Source: RGIG9115 sp045603225 (GTDB lineage Bacteria > Bacillota > Clostridia > UBA1381). From it: a stretch of DNA of 64,000 nt. The position numbers and the translations under genes are program-made. Below the pieces are notes generated by a model, which had not been told where the DNA came from, made no database searches, and saw nothing but the letters and a program-made list of their open reading frames with translations. The stretch spans positions 1 through 64,000 of the forward strand of contig JAZULT010000075.1 of the NCBI GenBank assembly GCA_045603225.1, in the 5' to 3' direction. Positions 31,663 to 40,475 of this stretch are shown here, piece after piece. Within the stretch, counting starts at the first letter, position 1. The number at the start of each line of letters is the position of its first letter.

Positions 31663-32550
31663 CTAAAACATGTTCATAATACAAATACCGGCAAAGCCGA
31701 GAACAAGACCAATAACGCATTTCGGTTTTATTTTTTCACCGAAGAATACAGATGCCATTATTGTTGACAGTGCAAGAGCCGCTCCCTGATTAAGCGGATA
31801 AAGCTTTGCGGCATCTATAAGACGTGCGGCTTCTACTTTAAAATATGAGTTGGCGAAAAGCGCAATTGCCATTACAATTATATATATTCCTGTTTCTGTG
31901 ATTTTTGATTTCACGTGTGGAATCTTCACTCGTTTTACTGCAAGAAGAATACCGATAACCAGTGCCGAAAATACGTATGTATAAAAATTGAAAACTGCAT
32001 TGTTGGCATCGGGATACATTCCTGTAAACAGCTTTTGTGATAAATCTGCAAATCCGTTTGACAGCCCGACTGAAAGCAGAAGAAGCAAAGACTTTAAATT
32101 AATCCTTGCTTTTACTGAGTTATTATATGAGCATAGTATAAGAACTCCTGCTATGACGATTGTAAAACCCGCCCACTGAACAGGACTTACCGATTCTTTG
32201 AAAATCAGAGATGCACCAATCATCGGCACGGCAGTTCCTGCCATTATAAATGTTTCAACCATAGCATATGCGCCTGTTTTTACTGACAGAACCCATGTTA
32301 TTATAAATGCTGAAGAGAAAACCCCTGACATCAGCGAGAGAAGCAGAAATCCTGCATCAGCTCTGAATATGTCTATTTTTCCCGATGATGCTAATGCAAG
32401 GATAAATCCAATTACCGTACAAAGAATCATTCTCATAAAATTAATAATGAAGGAATCTGTACTGTCAATTATTTTTCCGCTTATGGTTTTTCCGCAAAAA
32501 CCTTTTATTAAGCCTGCGGCAAGAGCCGCTGTTAAAAATAAATATCCCAT
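31663..32550 (-). CDS. DMT/EamA-family transporter
   Basis: 295 aa with ten predicted helices in two EamA repeats (VQWAGFTIVIAGVLILCSYN and CVIGLVLGFAGICIMNMF end each half). EamA proteins move small metabolites, often sugars or amino acids. It starts 2 nt after the stop of the putative glycosidase gene, so it is part of that operon and probably carries a product or substrate of the same pathway. Substrate unknown. Confidence 0.82.
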   Translation of the reverse strand: MGYLFLTAALAAGLIKGFCGKTISGKIIDSTDSFIINFMRMILCTVIGFILALASSGKIDIFRADAGFLLLSLMSGVFSSAFIITWVLSVKTGAYAMVETFIMAGTAVPMIGASLIFKESVSPVQWAGFTIVIAGVLILCSYNNSVKARINLKSLLLLLSVGLSNGFADLSQKLFTGMYPDANNAVFNFYTYVFSALVIGILLAVKRVKIPHVKSKITETGIYIIVMAIALFANSYFKVEAARLIDAAKLYPLNQGAALALSTIMASVFFGEKIKPKCVIGLVLGFAGICIMNMF

Positions 32551-32552
32551 GT

Positions 32553-33992
32553 TTATACCATTTCCACGCTTTTACGCATATTTACCTTTTTTAATATTTC
32601 TTCATACGGTCTTTCACAGTTCCACAAAATTTCGGCGCATAATGCGGCAGGGAACCATATTCCGCCTGAAAGCTGTCCCGCTATTCCGACTGTGGTATTT
32701 CTGCCGCAAAGACTTTGTATATGCTTTGTCATATTATACGCATATATTCCATTCTGAAGCCAGCTGCTTTGATATTTTTTCCATATTGGTTTTATTTGAG
32801 CTTTATCAGATTCGATTGTCTTTTTCGATGCTTTTCCCATAATATACGGACCGCTCTGATGGGCAAAATAATCGCCTTCCCAGTCCATCGTAACTAAACC
32901 TTTGTACAGTACACCGTCTGTTGCATTTTCACGCAGAGTAAGTATTTTGCCTGTGAAATCAACAGTCTTTTCATATTCTTCATTGCTTTCGGGTTCGGGT
33001 TTGTAGTGGTATGGGAATGAACCGCAGTCTTCCCAAATGATGCTTATACGCTCATCAACATTCTTTATGTATTCAAGATGATTTTTTGTTGAAAGCGCAT
33101 GAAGTCCGAAACGTATATCAAGCTTCGGATATTTTTCAAGAAGCTTGTCAGCTGTCTTATTTACAAAATCGGTAACAACCTCGGCTATAAGCTTATCGCC
33201 TATGTAGTCACTTCCCAGCTCTGTAAATGACTGAAAATAAATTCCGTCACATCCTGCATCTTTATATTCATATTCGTATTTTTTTATAATGCTGTCAGTA
33301 AGTTCATCGAGCTTGTCAAAGTTAATTTCAGCACATTTTCTGCTCCAGCCCCATGCATAACCCCATATAACCTTTATTCCGTATTCGTGTGCGTAATCAA
33401 CAACTTCTTTTGCGTTCAGCGGAACGTAATCATTCCAAAGAATAAGCTCATTCAGCTTCATTCTTGCCATGTTATCGATATAATCCATGTAGTCGTTTAT
33501 GGGATGTCCCCAGGTAAATATATTTCTTGTTTTGAATACAGGTGCTGATGCACTGTAGTAATCAGGAAGCTTTTGTGTAAACAGCTCATCGGGAAATTCA
33601 AGAATGTTTCTCCGCGGCACAGCATATGCGAAAAAGTCGTCAACAAAATCCACTGCACCGTAAAAAACTTCCACAGCATTTAATGCAGTGATAATAACAA
33701 GCTTGTTTTCAGGCTGATTCGGGTTGTCGAATACCTTTACGACATAACCGTCTTGGGGAATTTCCGAAATGTCTATGTAGTCTCTGATAAATCTATTTTC
33801 ACTGTATGTACCGATTATTACAGCGTTTTTGTCGATTACAGTATTATCTGCTTTTTCGCATGCAAGCACGTGGATTGTGTATACATTCGGGTCTCTCAGT
33901 ATAAGGCTTCCCATTTCCTTGCTTATAAGTTCTATTGCTTTTTTCTCAGCTCCTGAGTAGTTTGAATATATAATTTTCCAATTTCTTTTCAT
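32553..33992 (-). CDS. Putative glycoside hydrolase (GH20/GH67-like architecture)
   Basis: 479 aa, no signal peptide, so probably cytoplasmic. The N-terminal ~110 residues look like the mixed alpha/beta domain (zincin-like, 'GH20 domain 2') preceding TIM barrels of beta-hexosaminidases and alpha-glucuronidases. The barrel part includes RNIFTWGHPINDYMDYIDNM, ARMKLNELILWNDYVPLNAK, DGIYFQSFTELGSD and IIWEDCGSFPYHYKP with several acidic candidates for catalysis. The exact family and substrate cannot be fixed by eye. It is in an operon with a Gfo/Idh/MocA enzyme and a transporter. Confidence 0.6.
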   Translation of the reverse strand: MKRNWKIIYSNYSGAEKKAIELISKEMGSLILRDPNVYTIHVLACEKADNTVIDKNAVIIGTYSENRFIRDYIDISEIPQDGYVVKVFDNPNQPENKLVIITALNAVEVFYGAVDFVDDFFAYAVPRRNILEFPDELFTQKLPDYYSASAPVFKTRNIFTWGHPINDYMDYIDNMARMKLNELILWNDYVPLNAKEVVDYAHEYGIKVIWGYAWGWSRKCAEINFDKLDELTDSIIKKYEYEYKDAGCDGIYFQSFTELGSDYIGDKLIAEVVTDFVNKTADKLLEKYPKLDIRFGLHALSTKNHLEYIKNVDERISIIWEDCGSFPYHYKPEPESNEEYEKTVDFTGKILTLRENATDGVLYKGLVTMDWEGDYFAHQSGPYIMGKASKKTIESDKAQIKPIWKKYQSSWLQNGIYAYNMTKHIQSLCGRNTTVGIAGQLSGGIWFPAALCAEILWNCERPYEEILKKVNMRKSVEMV

Positions 33993-34005
33993 AATAGCTC
34001 CACAA

Positions 34006-35055
34006 CTATTTAATATTTATAATTGAATTTTTTTCCGAGGATTCAAGCACTGCATCGACTATTTTCTGACATTCTGCACCTTCATTTATATCAGGGAAAT
34101 GTGCCTGTTTTTTGCCCATTGCCGCATCAATAAATGTTTCTTCCTGGTCGACAAAATATTCTTTCGGTACAGGAATTGTCTGAAGTTCAGCTTTTGTAAC
34201 GTCACCGTCATTTATACACAGTGTGATTTCTTCAGGATTGTTCAGGTTAAACAATATTGCACCATTTGTTCCGTAAATCTCGTACTTGATTGTATTTGCG
34301 TTTCCTATTGCACATCTTGTAATCATGAAGTTTGCAATAACATCATTTTCCAGCTTCGCAATAAATGAAGTTACATCATCTGTTTCAACTTTTCCGATTT
34401 CACTGCTGTTTTGCTTCTTTCTTTCTTCAACCACTATACTTGTAAGAGCACATACGGATTTGAAATCACCTACAAGGAATCTTGTCATGTCAATAAGATG
34501 CACTCCTAAATCACCAAGCACACCGCTTCCGGCGTATTCCTTTATAAATCTCCATTCAAGCTCTCTGCCGTTCCAGAGCGCACTAGATTTAAGATATTCT
34601 ACATTTACATTTATTATTTTTCCGAGCTTTCCATGACTTATTAAATCTCTTGCATATCGTACTGCCGGCTTAAAACGGTATGAAAAACATATCATATTCG
34701 GCACATTTGCAGTTTTAACCGCATCAAGCAAATTATCAATCCCGCTATAATCTGTGCTAAGAGGCTTTTCAACTTCCACAGGCTTTCCTGCTTTTGCCAC
34801 AGCGATTGCCATGGGTATGTGAAGGTAGTTCGGTGTGCATATTTCGACTGCATCAACTTCGGGACAGTTTATTAAGTCGATATAGTTTTCAAATCTGTAT
34901 TCTTCAGGAATGCCGAGCTTGTCTCCGACAACTTTCAGTTTATCTGTATCTATATCACAGATTGCAGTGATAATTGCCTTTTCAGGTACTTTGCTTATAC
35001 CGTTTATGTGTGCGCCGGATATTCCGCCTACTCCTATAATTCCTATTTTCAGCAT
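34006..35055 (-). CDS. Gfo/Idh/MocA-family NAD(P)-dependent oxidoreductase
   Basis: 349 aa. An N-terminal Rossmann fold (KIGIIGVGGISGAHINGI) is followed by EICTPNYLHIPMAIAVAKAG and the signature EKPLS (Lys of the EKP motif), then the C-terminal substrate-binding alpha/beta domain with GVLGDLGVHLIDMTRFL. It likely oxidises or epimerises a sugar or sugar acid. It sits between a ThuA-like gene and the putative glycosidase, 14 nt apart, in one operon. AAGGAG supports the start. Confidence 0.88.
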   Translation of the reverse strand: MLKIGIIGVGGISGAHINGISKVPEKAIITAICDIDTDKLKVVGDKLGIPEEYRFENYIDLINCPEVDAVEICTPNYLHIPMAIAVAKAGKPVEVEKPLSTDYSGIDNLLDAVKTANVPNMICFSYRFKPAVRYARDLISHGKLGKIINVNVEYLKSSALWNGRELEWRFIKEYAGSGVLGDLGVHLIDMTRFLVGDFKSVCALTSIVVEERKKQNSSEIGKVETDDVTSFIAKLENDVIANFMITRCAIGNANTIKYEIYGTNGAILFNLNNPEEITLCINDGDVTKAELQTIPVPKEYFVDQEETFIDAAMGKKQAHFPDINEGAECQKIVDAVLESSEKNSIINIK

Positions 35056-35069
35056 AAAATTACACTCCT

Positions 35070-35849
35070 TTATTTAATATATTCATGCTTCTTTAGCGAT
35101 TCGTCCATTCCTTCAAATTTGTCCTTTACATTTTCTATAGCGTCGTAAAATCCAAGTGTCGGACGTGTGAAATTGACAGGTGCCGCCCATTCCACGGCAT
35201 TTTTAAGTATAGTTGAAATATCGTCACGGTAATATGTGGGATACTCCTCGTGTCCCGGTCTGAAATAAAAGATTTTTCCGAGCCCTCGTTTGTAACAGCA
35301 GCCGCTTCTGAAAACTTCACCGCCCGAGAACCAGCTTATGAAAATCAGTTCATCAGGAGTAGGTATTTCGAAGCGTTCGCCGTATGTTTCTTCCTGAGGA
35401 AGCTCTATATATTCGGGTAGATTTGCGGCAATGGGGTGTGACGGTTCAATAACCCATATTCTTTCTTTTTCGTCATTTTCACGCCATTTTGAACGACAGA
35501 CCGTTCCCATCAGGAGCTTGAACGGTTTGCTGAAGTGAGCAGAATGAAGTGGAATAAATCCCATTCCGTCAAGAACTCTGTTTTTAACTTTTTCCGCAAT
35601 TTCATCAGAAACGTCATTGTGTTTTGCGTGTCCCCACCACAGGAGGACGTCGGTATTATCAAGAACTTCATCTGTCAGACCATGCTCCGGCATATCAAGT
35701 GTTGCGACTGTGATATTATAGTCACCCATTTCAGAAAGCTTTTGAGCTATTGCACCGTGTATTCCGTCAGGATAAACTTCACGTATTCTTTCGTTTTCCT
35801 GTTCATGGAAATATTCGTTCCATATTGTTACATTAATTTTTTTTGACAT
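35070..35849 (-). CDS. ThuA-like (trehalose utilisation) domain protein
   Basis: 259 aa with the class I glutamine-amidotransferase-like fold of ThuA: VTIWNEYFHEQENERIREVY, DVLLWWGHAKHNDVSDEIAE, FIPLHSAHFSKPFKLLMGT and FYFRPGHEEYPTYY. ThuA proteins occur beside Gfo/Idh/MocA oxidoreductases in sugar catabolism; the biochemical role is not settled. AGGAGG places the start at MSKKINV. First gene of a minus-strand operon, divergent from an AraC regulator. Confidence 0.85.
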   Translation of the reverse strand: MSKKINVTIWNEYFHEQENERIREVYPDGIHGAIAQKLSEMGDYNITVATLDMPEHGLTDEVLDNTDVLLWWGHAKHNDVSDEIAEKVKNRVLDGMGFIPLHSAHFSKPFKLLMGTVCRSKWRENDEKERIWVIEPSHPIAANLPEYIELPQEETYGERFEIPTPDELIFISWFSGGEVFRSGCCYKRGLGKIFYFRPGHEEYPTYYRDDISTILKNAVEWAAPVNFTRPTLGFYDAIENVKDKFEGMDESLKKHEYIK

Positions 35850-36020
35850 AACAATCCTCCTGTTTACGTTTTTCTTAATTATATCAGTATCATACATATA
35901 AATCAAGGTACTATTTGATGTAATTACAGTATGATTCGACTTTTTAATTGCAAAAAAATATTAAATATATTGACGAGGTAGAGTATTGTGTGGTATAATT
36001 TGATTATCGGAGGGGATGTT

Positions 36021-36794
36021 ATGATTGACGGATTGATGTTCCATGATATGGAATTTAAAAATATTACAGTTATGAAAACGGACTTTGATGAAAATCAGGT
36101 TATAAACTATATGAATTGCGGAAGGGATAGTTATCTTCTGCATCTTATATTATCGGGTGGTAGAGAGTACGAAGTAAATAACCGTGTTTTTGAAGTGGAA
36201 AAGGGAGAGGTTATATTTATTCCCGATAAGACGGAATATATCACGAAATCGGTAAAAAGAAACGGTGAGACATGTTCGGGTATAGGTATTATATTTGATA
36301 TTACGGATATTCCGGACAATATTATAAAGAAAAATGTTTACCATAAATATAATGATACAGGAAATGAGATATCCGAAATTTTTGAAAATATGGAATTGGC
36401 ACACAGGGAAGTACCGATTCCGGTTTTCAAACTGAAAACTATGCTCTATCAGCTTTTTTATAATTTATTTAATCCGGAGGCAGACAGCCTCGTAAAGCCT
36501 GCGATTGACTATATCACAAAGCATTATAATGAAAACCTGCCTGTAAAAGAGTATGCAGATGTTTGTAATTTAAGCGAAAGCTATTTTCGTAAAATATTTA
36601 CTGACTTTACGGGAATGTCACCGATAGAGTTCCGCAACCGTATTCGGTTTAAAGAGGCAAAAAAAATGTATCGTCAGAATTTAAGTACGGCTGAAATTGC
36701 GGAAAGAACCGGATTCTGTGATGAGAATTATTTTTCTAAGATGTATAAAAGATATAACGGAGCATCGCTGAAAGAAACCTCAAGATTTATATAG
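36021..36794 (+). CDS. AraC-family transcriptional regulator
   Basis: 257 aa. The N-terminal cupin-like sensor (SGGREYEVNNRVFEVEKGEV) is followed by the AraC HTH pair: YNENLPVKEYADVCNLSESY and FRKIFTDFTGMSPIEFRNRI, then STAEIAERTGFCDENYFSKM. GGAGGGG sets the ATG start, eleven codons inside the longest frame. It is divergent from the ThuA/Gfo/glycosidase operon and upstream of the sialidase-lyase pair, so it probably controls one or both. Confidence 0.88.
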   Translation: MIDGLMFHDMEFKNITVMKTDFDENQVINYMNCGRDSYLLHLILSGGREYEVNNRVFEVEKGEVIFIPDKTEYITKSVKRNGETCSGIGIIFDITDIPDNIIKKNVYHKYNDTGNEISEIFENMELAHREVPIPVFKLKTMLYQLFYNLFNPEADSLVKPAIDYITKHYNENLPVKEYADVCNLSESYFRKIFTDFTGMSPIEFRNRIRFKEAKKMYRQNLSTAEIAERTGFCDENYFSKMYKRYNGASLKETSRFI

Positions 36795-37086
36795 AAAGAT
36801 TTTTAATTGTCAATCCATTAATCCCGGAGTGCTCGAAAAAATCGGACTTAGTACGTAGTAGAGGATTATGCGTCGGTATATAAATTACAATTTATTATTC
36901 TGAATCCGGTTGCTGACCATCGTGTGCCAACCATTTACATTCCGTAATTTCCATGTCAGTGAATATTGCTTTGAATGATGAATTATTAGTAAGAAAAAAG
37001 CAACAGAAGTAAAAAAATAAGCAATATTTATATAGAAAATCATAAAAATATATGGTAAGATTAAATTAAAAAAATGAGGTGAAAAT
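36795..37086. other. Intergenic stretch with a repeat-end fragment
   Basis: Around 36878-36898 the sequence ATAAATTACAATTTATT matches the terminal repeat of the 14.2- and 39.1-kb elements, so a decayed copy may lie here. No gene is visible. The sialidase ribosome site GAGGTG closes the stretch. Confidence 0.4.
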
Positions 37087-38127
37087 ATGGCGATTCAAAA
37101 ATTTATTGTATCGAGAGATGAATCTATATATGAGGCGTGGCCGGATGTAGTTCAGACGGATGGCGGAAAGCTTATATGTGTTTTTTCGGAGTGTGACCAT
37201 CATCTTGACAGAAATAATGCAAGAATAGTTATATGCGAAAGCACAGATCGCGGGAGAACATGGTCTGAGAAAAAGCATCTGACCGAAAAAGGGAAAAAGG
37301 ACGATTTCTTTAACTGTGCAAGGATTTCGAAGCTGAACGACGGCAGACTGGCTATTATCTGCGACAGGGTGAAAGGCGGAGAAAATGATGGTTCTGAAAT
37401 TCATGTCTGGTACGGAGACGGGGAAGGCTTGAACTGGGAAGATCCGATTGTATATCCTTTCTGCGGCATTGTTCCCGATAAGCTTAAACAGCTCAAATGC
37501 GGGCGCTTGATAATTGCGGCACATTTTAAAAATAAAGAAAACGACAAGCTTGAACAGTATTTATGGTACAGTGATGACAACGGTAAAACATGGTCTGACC
37601 GTGTTACTGTTGCGGCACATCCCGAATATAACTTATGCGAAGTTTCGATTCTTGAATGTGAAAATAATACATTAGTCGCATTTCTTCGTGAAAATTCACT
37701 CAGGGGCTATGATACTATGAAGGTTATATCATATGACAATGGCGAGACATGGTCAGATGTATATAATACACCGATGGACTGCGGTCACAGACCTGTTTCG
37801 GGATTTCTGCAGGACGGTACCGTTATGGTGACATACAGATTTATACCCGGTGGAACGCATAATGTTTTTGCGGCATTTCTAAAAAAAGAACAGCTGACAG
37901 AGACAGAAAGAAACAATCAGTTTGTGCGTATAATGCCTCTCGACTATGACAGAAACCCTGCTCCCGATTTGGGATATACAGGCTGGACGCAGTTTGAAGA
38001 TGGCGAGATTTACGTGGTAAATTATATAAAGGACGATGCGGACAAGGCACATATAAGAGGATACAGCTTCTATCCCGAGGATGTAGAACTTCCACAGACC
38101 GAAACTAATGCAGGAGGAGTATTTTAA
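37087..38127 (+). CDS. Intracellular sialidase-like BNR/Asp-box protein
   Basis: 346 aa beta-propeller of the sialidase superfamily (GH33/BNR). Three Asp boxes are visible: STDRGRTWS at 52-60, SDDNGKTWSD near 163 and SYDNGETWSD near 220. The N-terminal region lacks the classical FRIP motif, so activity on sialosides is uncertain; some relatives act on other keto-acid sugars or as mutarotase-like proteins. No signal peptide, so a cytoplasmic substrate is expected. One base separates its stop from the lyase ATG. Confidence 0.8.
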   Translation: MAIQKFIVSRDESIYEAWPDVVQTDGGKLICVFSECDHHLDRNNARIVICESTDRGRTWSEKKHLTEKGKKDDFFNCARISKLNDGRLAIICDRVKGGENDGSEIHVWYGDGEGLNWEDPIVYPFCGIVPDKLKQLKCGRLIIAAHFKNKENDKLEQYLWYSDDNGKTWSDRVTVAAHPEYNLCEVSILECENNTLVAFLRENSLRGYDTMKVISYDNGETWSDVYNTPMDCGHRPVSGFLQDGTVMVTYRFIPGGTHNVFAAFLKKEQLTETERNNQFVRIMPLDYDRNPAPDLGYTGWTQFEDGEIYVVNYIKDDADKAHIRGYSFYPEDVELPQTETNAGGVF

Positions 38128-38128
38128 A

Positions 38129-39001
38129 ATGGATAACAAATTCAAAGGAATATTTACGGCACTTCTTACACCGTTTGACAAGAATAATAAGATAAATGAC
38201 AGGGTGCTTGAAGAGCTTATCAGGTATAATGTAAACAAAGGTGTTCAGGGATTTTATGTGTGCGGAAGTACGGGCGAAGCATTTCTGCTTTCAACTGAAG
38301 AAAGAAAGCATATTATGGAAGTGGTTAAAAGTTGCGCTCCCGATAAAACACTTATTGCTCATATTGGTTCTGTAAATGAAGCGGAAGCACTTGAACTCGG
38401 AGTACATGCAAATAAGCTTGGATACGATCTTGTTTCCTCAGTTGCACCATACTATTACAAGTTTACATTTGATGAAATAAAGAACTATTACTGCAGACTC
38501 GCAGATGCATCGGAGCTTCCTATGCTCGTGTATCATATTCCTGCATTCTCAGGTGTAAGTATGGGAATCAGTGAAATGAGCAACTTCCTGTCAGATGACA
38601 GATTTGCGGGAATTAAGTATACGTCAAACGACTTTTTCACAATGGAACAATGTAAATCAGCATTTCCGGATAAGATAGTCTATAACGGATATGATGAAAT
38701 GTGCCTTGCAGGTCTTTCTATGGGAGCTGACGGAGCAATCGGAAGTACATATAACTTTATGGCTGATAAATTCGTTAAAATTACGGAGCTTTTTGCATCA
38801 GGTAAAATGGAAGAGGCAAGAAAAGTTCAGCAGGAAGCAAACAGAATAATTACGGCACTCTGTAAGGTGGGCGTAATGATTGCTGAAAAGGAAGTAATGA
38901 ATCAGCTCGGAATGGATTTCGGAATCTGCCGTCATCCGTTCGGAGAACCGACACAGGAGCAGAAGGAGTTTATTGCAAAAGAAATTATTCCTTATGTTTA
39001 A
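38129..39001 (+). CDS. nanA: N-acetylneuraminate lyase (DHDPS family)
   Basis: 290 aa TIM barrel. GSTGE at 46-50, the catalytic Tyr135 (MLVYHIP) and Schiff-base Lys163 (FAGIKYTS) align with Y137 and K165 of E. coli NanA, and the YHIPAFSGV motif is the NanA type. It should cleave N-acetylneuraminate to ManNAc and pyruvate. It is translationally coupled to a sialidase-like gene. AGGAGG in the end of that gene sets the start. nanE, nanK or nag genes are not in the window. Confidence 0.85.
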   Translation: MDNKFKGIFTALLTPFDKNNKINDRVLEELIRYNVNKGVQGFYVCGSTGEAFLLSTEERKHIMEVVKSCAPDKTLIAHIGSVNEAEALELGVHANKLGYDLVSSVAPYYYKFTFDEIKNYYCRLADASELPMLVYHIPAFSGVSMGISEMSNFLSDDRFAGIKYTSNDFFTMEQCKSAFPDKIVYNGYDEMCLAGLSMGADGAIGSTYNFMADKFVKITELFASGKMEEARKVQQEANRIITALCKVGVMIAEKEVMNQLGMDFGICRHPFGEPTQEQKEFIAKEIIPYV

Positions 39002-39068
39002 AAACAACCTTTTTAATCGTGATTTTAAATAATCCAAATGGGATTATATAATTGTCATTAACTTAACA

Positions 39069-39342
39069 GGTAAATTGTAATTTGTCGGGACAAATTACAA
39101 TAGTGAAATCCGATTTTTAATCGGGTGAAATTCATCCGTGGGATGAGTGAAATTGTCACTTTGTGACAGTGAAATCTGTTGCGTTGCAACAGGTTATGGT
39201 AGAAATCGCAAGCGATTTCATTGAATTAATTATTGCAATTCAGCAGAACAACACATAGGTTGTTCCCTACAAAAAATCTCAATACACCGTAGGGAACGAC
39301 CTGCGTGTCGTTCCGTTTCAAACACCGATAAATTACAATTTA
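39069..39342. mobile_element. MITE-like element carrying an array of small hairpins
   Basis: Ends are inverted: GGTAAATTGTAATTTGTCGG (39069) and CCGATAAATTACAATTTA (39325). Inside are four units of GTGAAAT plus a small hairpin, starting at about 39103: stems CCGATT/AATCGG, TCATCC/GGATGA, TGTCAC/GTGACA and CTGTTGC/GCAACAG, each with a three-base loop and a period of 22-24 bases. A fifth hairpin GAAATCGC/GCGATTTC follows. The right part (CGTAGGGAACGACCTGCG) is shared with the 14.2-kb copy. No coding sequence. Confidence 0.75.
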
Positions 39343-39635
39343 TTTTCATTAAATGCTTCGACTGTATTAAGTATTACTGACACTTCTCTATCCGTCAGGT
39401 TATCCGTCCGTATTGTTACACATTCATCAAGTCCGAGCAGATAATCGGTTGTAACATGAAATATCTTTGCAAGCTCAACAAGAAACGGTGTTGACGGTGC
39501 AGACAGTCCCATTTCCCATGAATTTACACTTGATCTTGTAATTCACAATCTTTTTGCTAATTCGGATTGAGTTATACCCATTTTTTCTCTTAATTCTTTT
39601 AGTCTTTCCGGGAAATTATACATTAATTTATCCAT
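39333..39635 (-). pseudogene. XRE-family regulator with in-frame TGA
   Basis: Translation of 101 codons gives MDKLMYNFPERLKELREKMG, then ITQSELAKRL-stop-ITRSSVNSWEMGLSAPSTP and FLVELAKIFHVTTDYLLGLD: a normal HTH_XRE domain interrupted by TGA at 39543-39545, where Gly (GGA) is usual. The rest of the frame is intact, so the mutation is recent or the site is misread. GAGGTG precedes the ATG. Its stop codon lies inside the terminal repeat of the adjacent hairpin element. Confidence 0.8.
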
Positions 39636-39778
39636 ATTAATCACCTCATGGATAATCATACATCATCATTGATGATATGTCTTTATCATCAATGATGGAA
39701 ATAACTGACAAAGCAAAATTAGTCTTGAAATCTGATTTAATATATGATATAATCTTATAAATAGAAGGTGTGCAAAAA

Positions 39779-39815
39779 TACGGGTAATTGCACAATCCTT
39801 ATGCAATTACCCGTA
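39779..39815 (-). terminator. Terminator of the SASP gene
   Basis: TACGGGTAATTGCA, nine bases, TGCAATTACCCGTA: perfect 14-bp stem, followed by TTTTT on the minus strand. Confidence 0.85.
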
Positions 39816-39843
39816 CTTTCATTCGTGGATTATAGAATTATAT

Positions 39844-40038
39844 TCAGGCTTTAACCTTGTTTTCGTAATCCTTAATCATGTTCTTAACCATCTGACCGCC
39901 AACGCTGCCTGCCTGCTTTGATGTGAGGTCACCGTTGTAACCCTGCTTAAGGTTTACGCCAACTTCTTTGGCTGCTTCCATTTTGAAGTTTTCCATTGCC
40001 TGCTTTGCTTCGGGAACCATGATTTTGTTTCTACTCAT
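39844..40038 (-). CDS. Alpha/beta-type small acid-soluble spore protein
   Basis: 64 aa, the normal SASP length. The two signature helices are visible: MENFKMEAAKEVGVNL, with the GPR protease site region (M-E-x-A-x-E), and DLTSKQAGSVGGQMVKNMI. SASPs coat spore DNA and are made in the forespore under sigma-G. The presence of this gene shows the organism can, or its ancestors could, sporulate. AGGAGG lies upstream. Confidence 0.95.
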   Translation of the reverse strand: MSRNKIMVPEAKQAMENFKMEAAKEVGVNLKQGYNGDLTSKQAGSVGGQMVKNMIKDYENKVKA

Positions 40039-40437
40039 CGTAAAAACCTCCTTCTTTTTTTAAAATATCTATATTAATGTGTCGACTCTCATCGACTACA
40101 CTCATATTTTGTTCAAAAGGAGATTATATATACGATTTATTTTTTTCCATATAATTTGAATAAATATACAATTGATTGTACAGAATTAACAAAAACATGA
40201 ATAATTTTACTTATTTGTCGAAATTTGTAATATCGGGACATATTATAGATAAATTTCCGAACAGTATATTTTCATGCGGAGGGCAATGGGACAAATTTTA
40301 GAGTTTGTTTTTTTGGCCTTTTTTAAAGTTGATAAATTTTATTTTGTAATATTGAATATTAAGCCGAGAAGTGCTATAATAAAAGTATTCTCGGTTTATG
40401 GAAAACTATAAGCAAATTATCTGTTAACCGATGATTA
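40039..40437. other. AT-rich intergenic stretch
   Basis: No coding frame recognised. It holds the SASP promoter region and one hairpin at about 40361-40397 (CCGAGAA with TTCTCGG). Confidence 0.5.
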
Positions 40438-40475
40438 AAAAAAGATAGGCATGATGTCAGCCTATCTTTTTTTAA
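40438..40475 (-). terminator. Terminator of mtaB
   Basis: AAAAAAAGATAGGC, nine bases, GCCTATCTTTTTTT; overlaps the end of mtaB. Confidence 0.85.

Noticed and set aside
39103..39215. CRISPR array
   Set aside because: The repeated word is only seven bases, the 'spacers' are palindromic, and no cas gene is present.
39543..39545. TGA as selenocysteine or recoded codon
   Set aside because: No SECIS-like hairpin right after it and the protein family does not use selenocysteine; a simple nonsense change is more likely.
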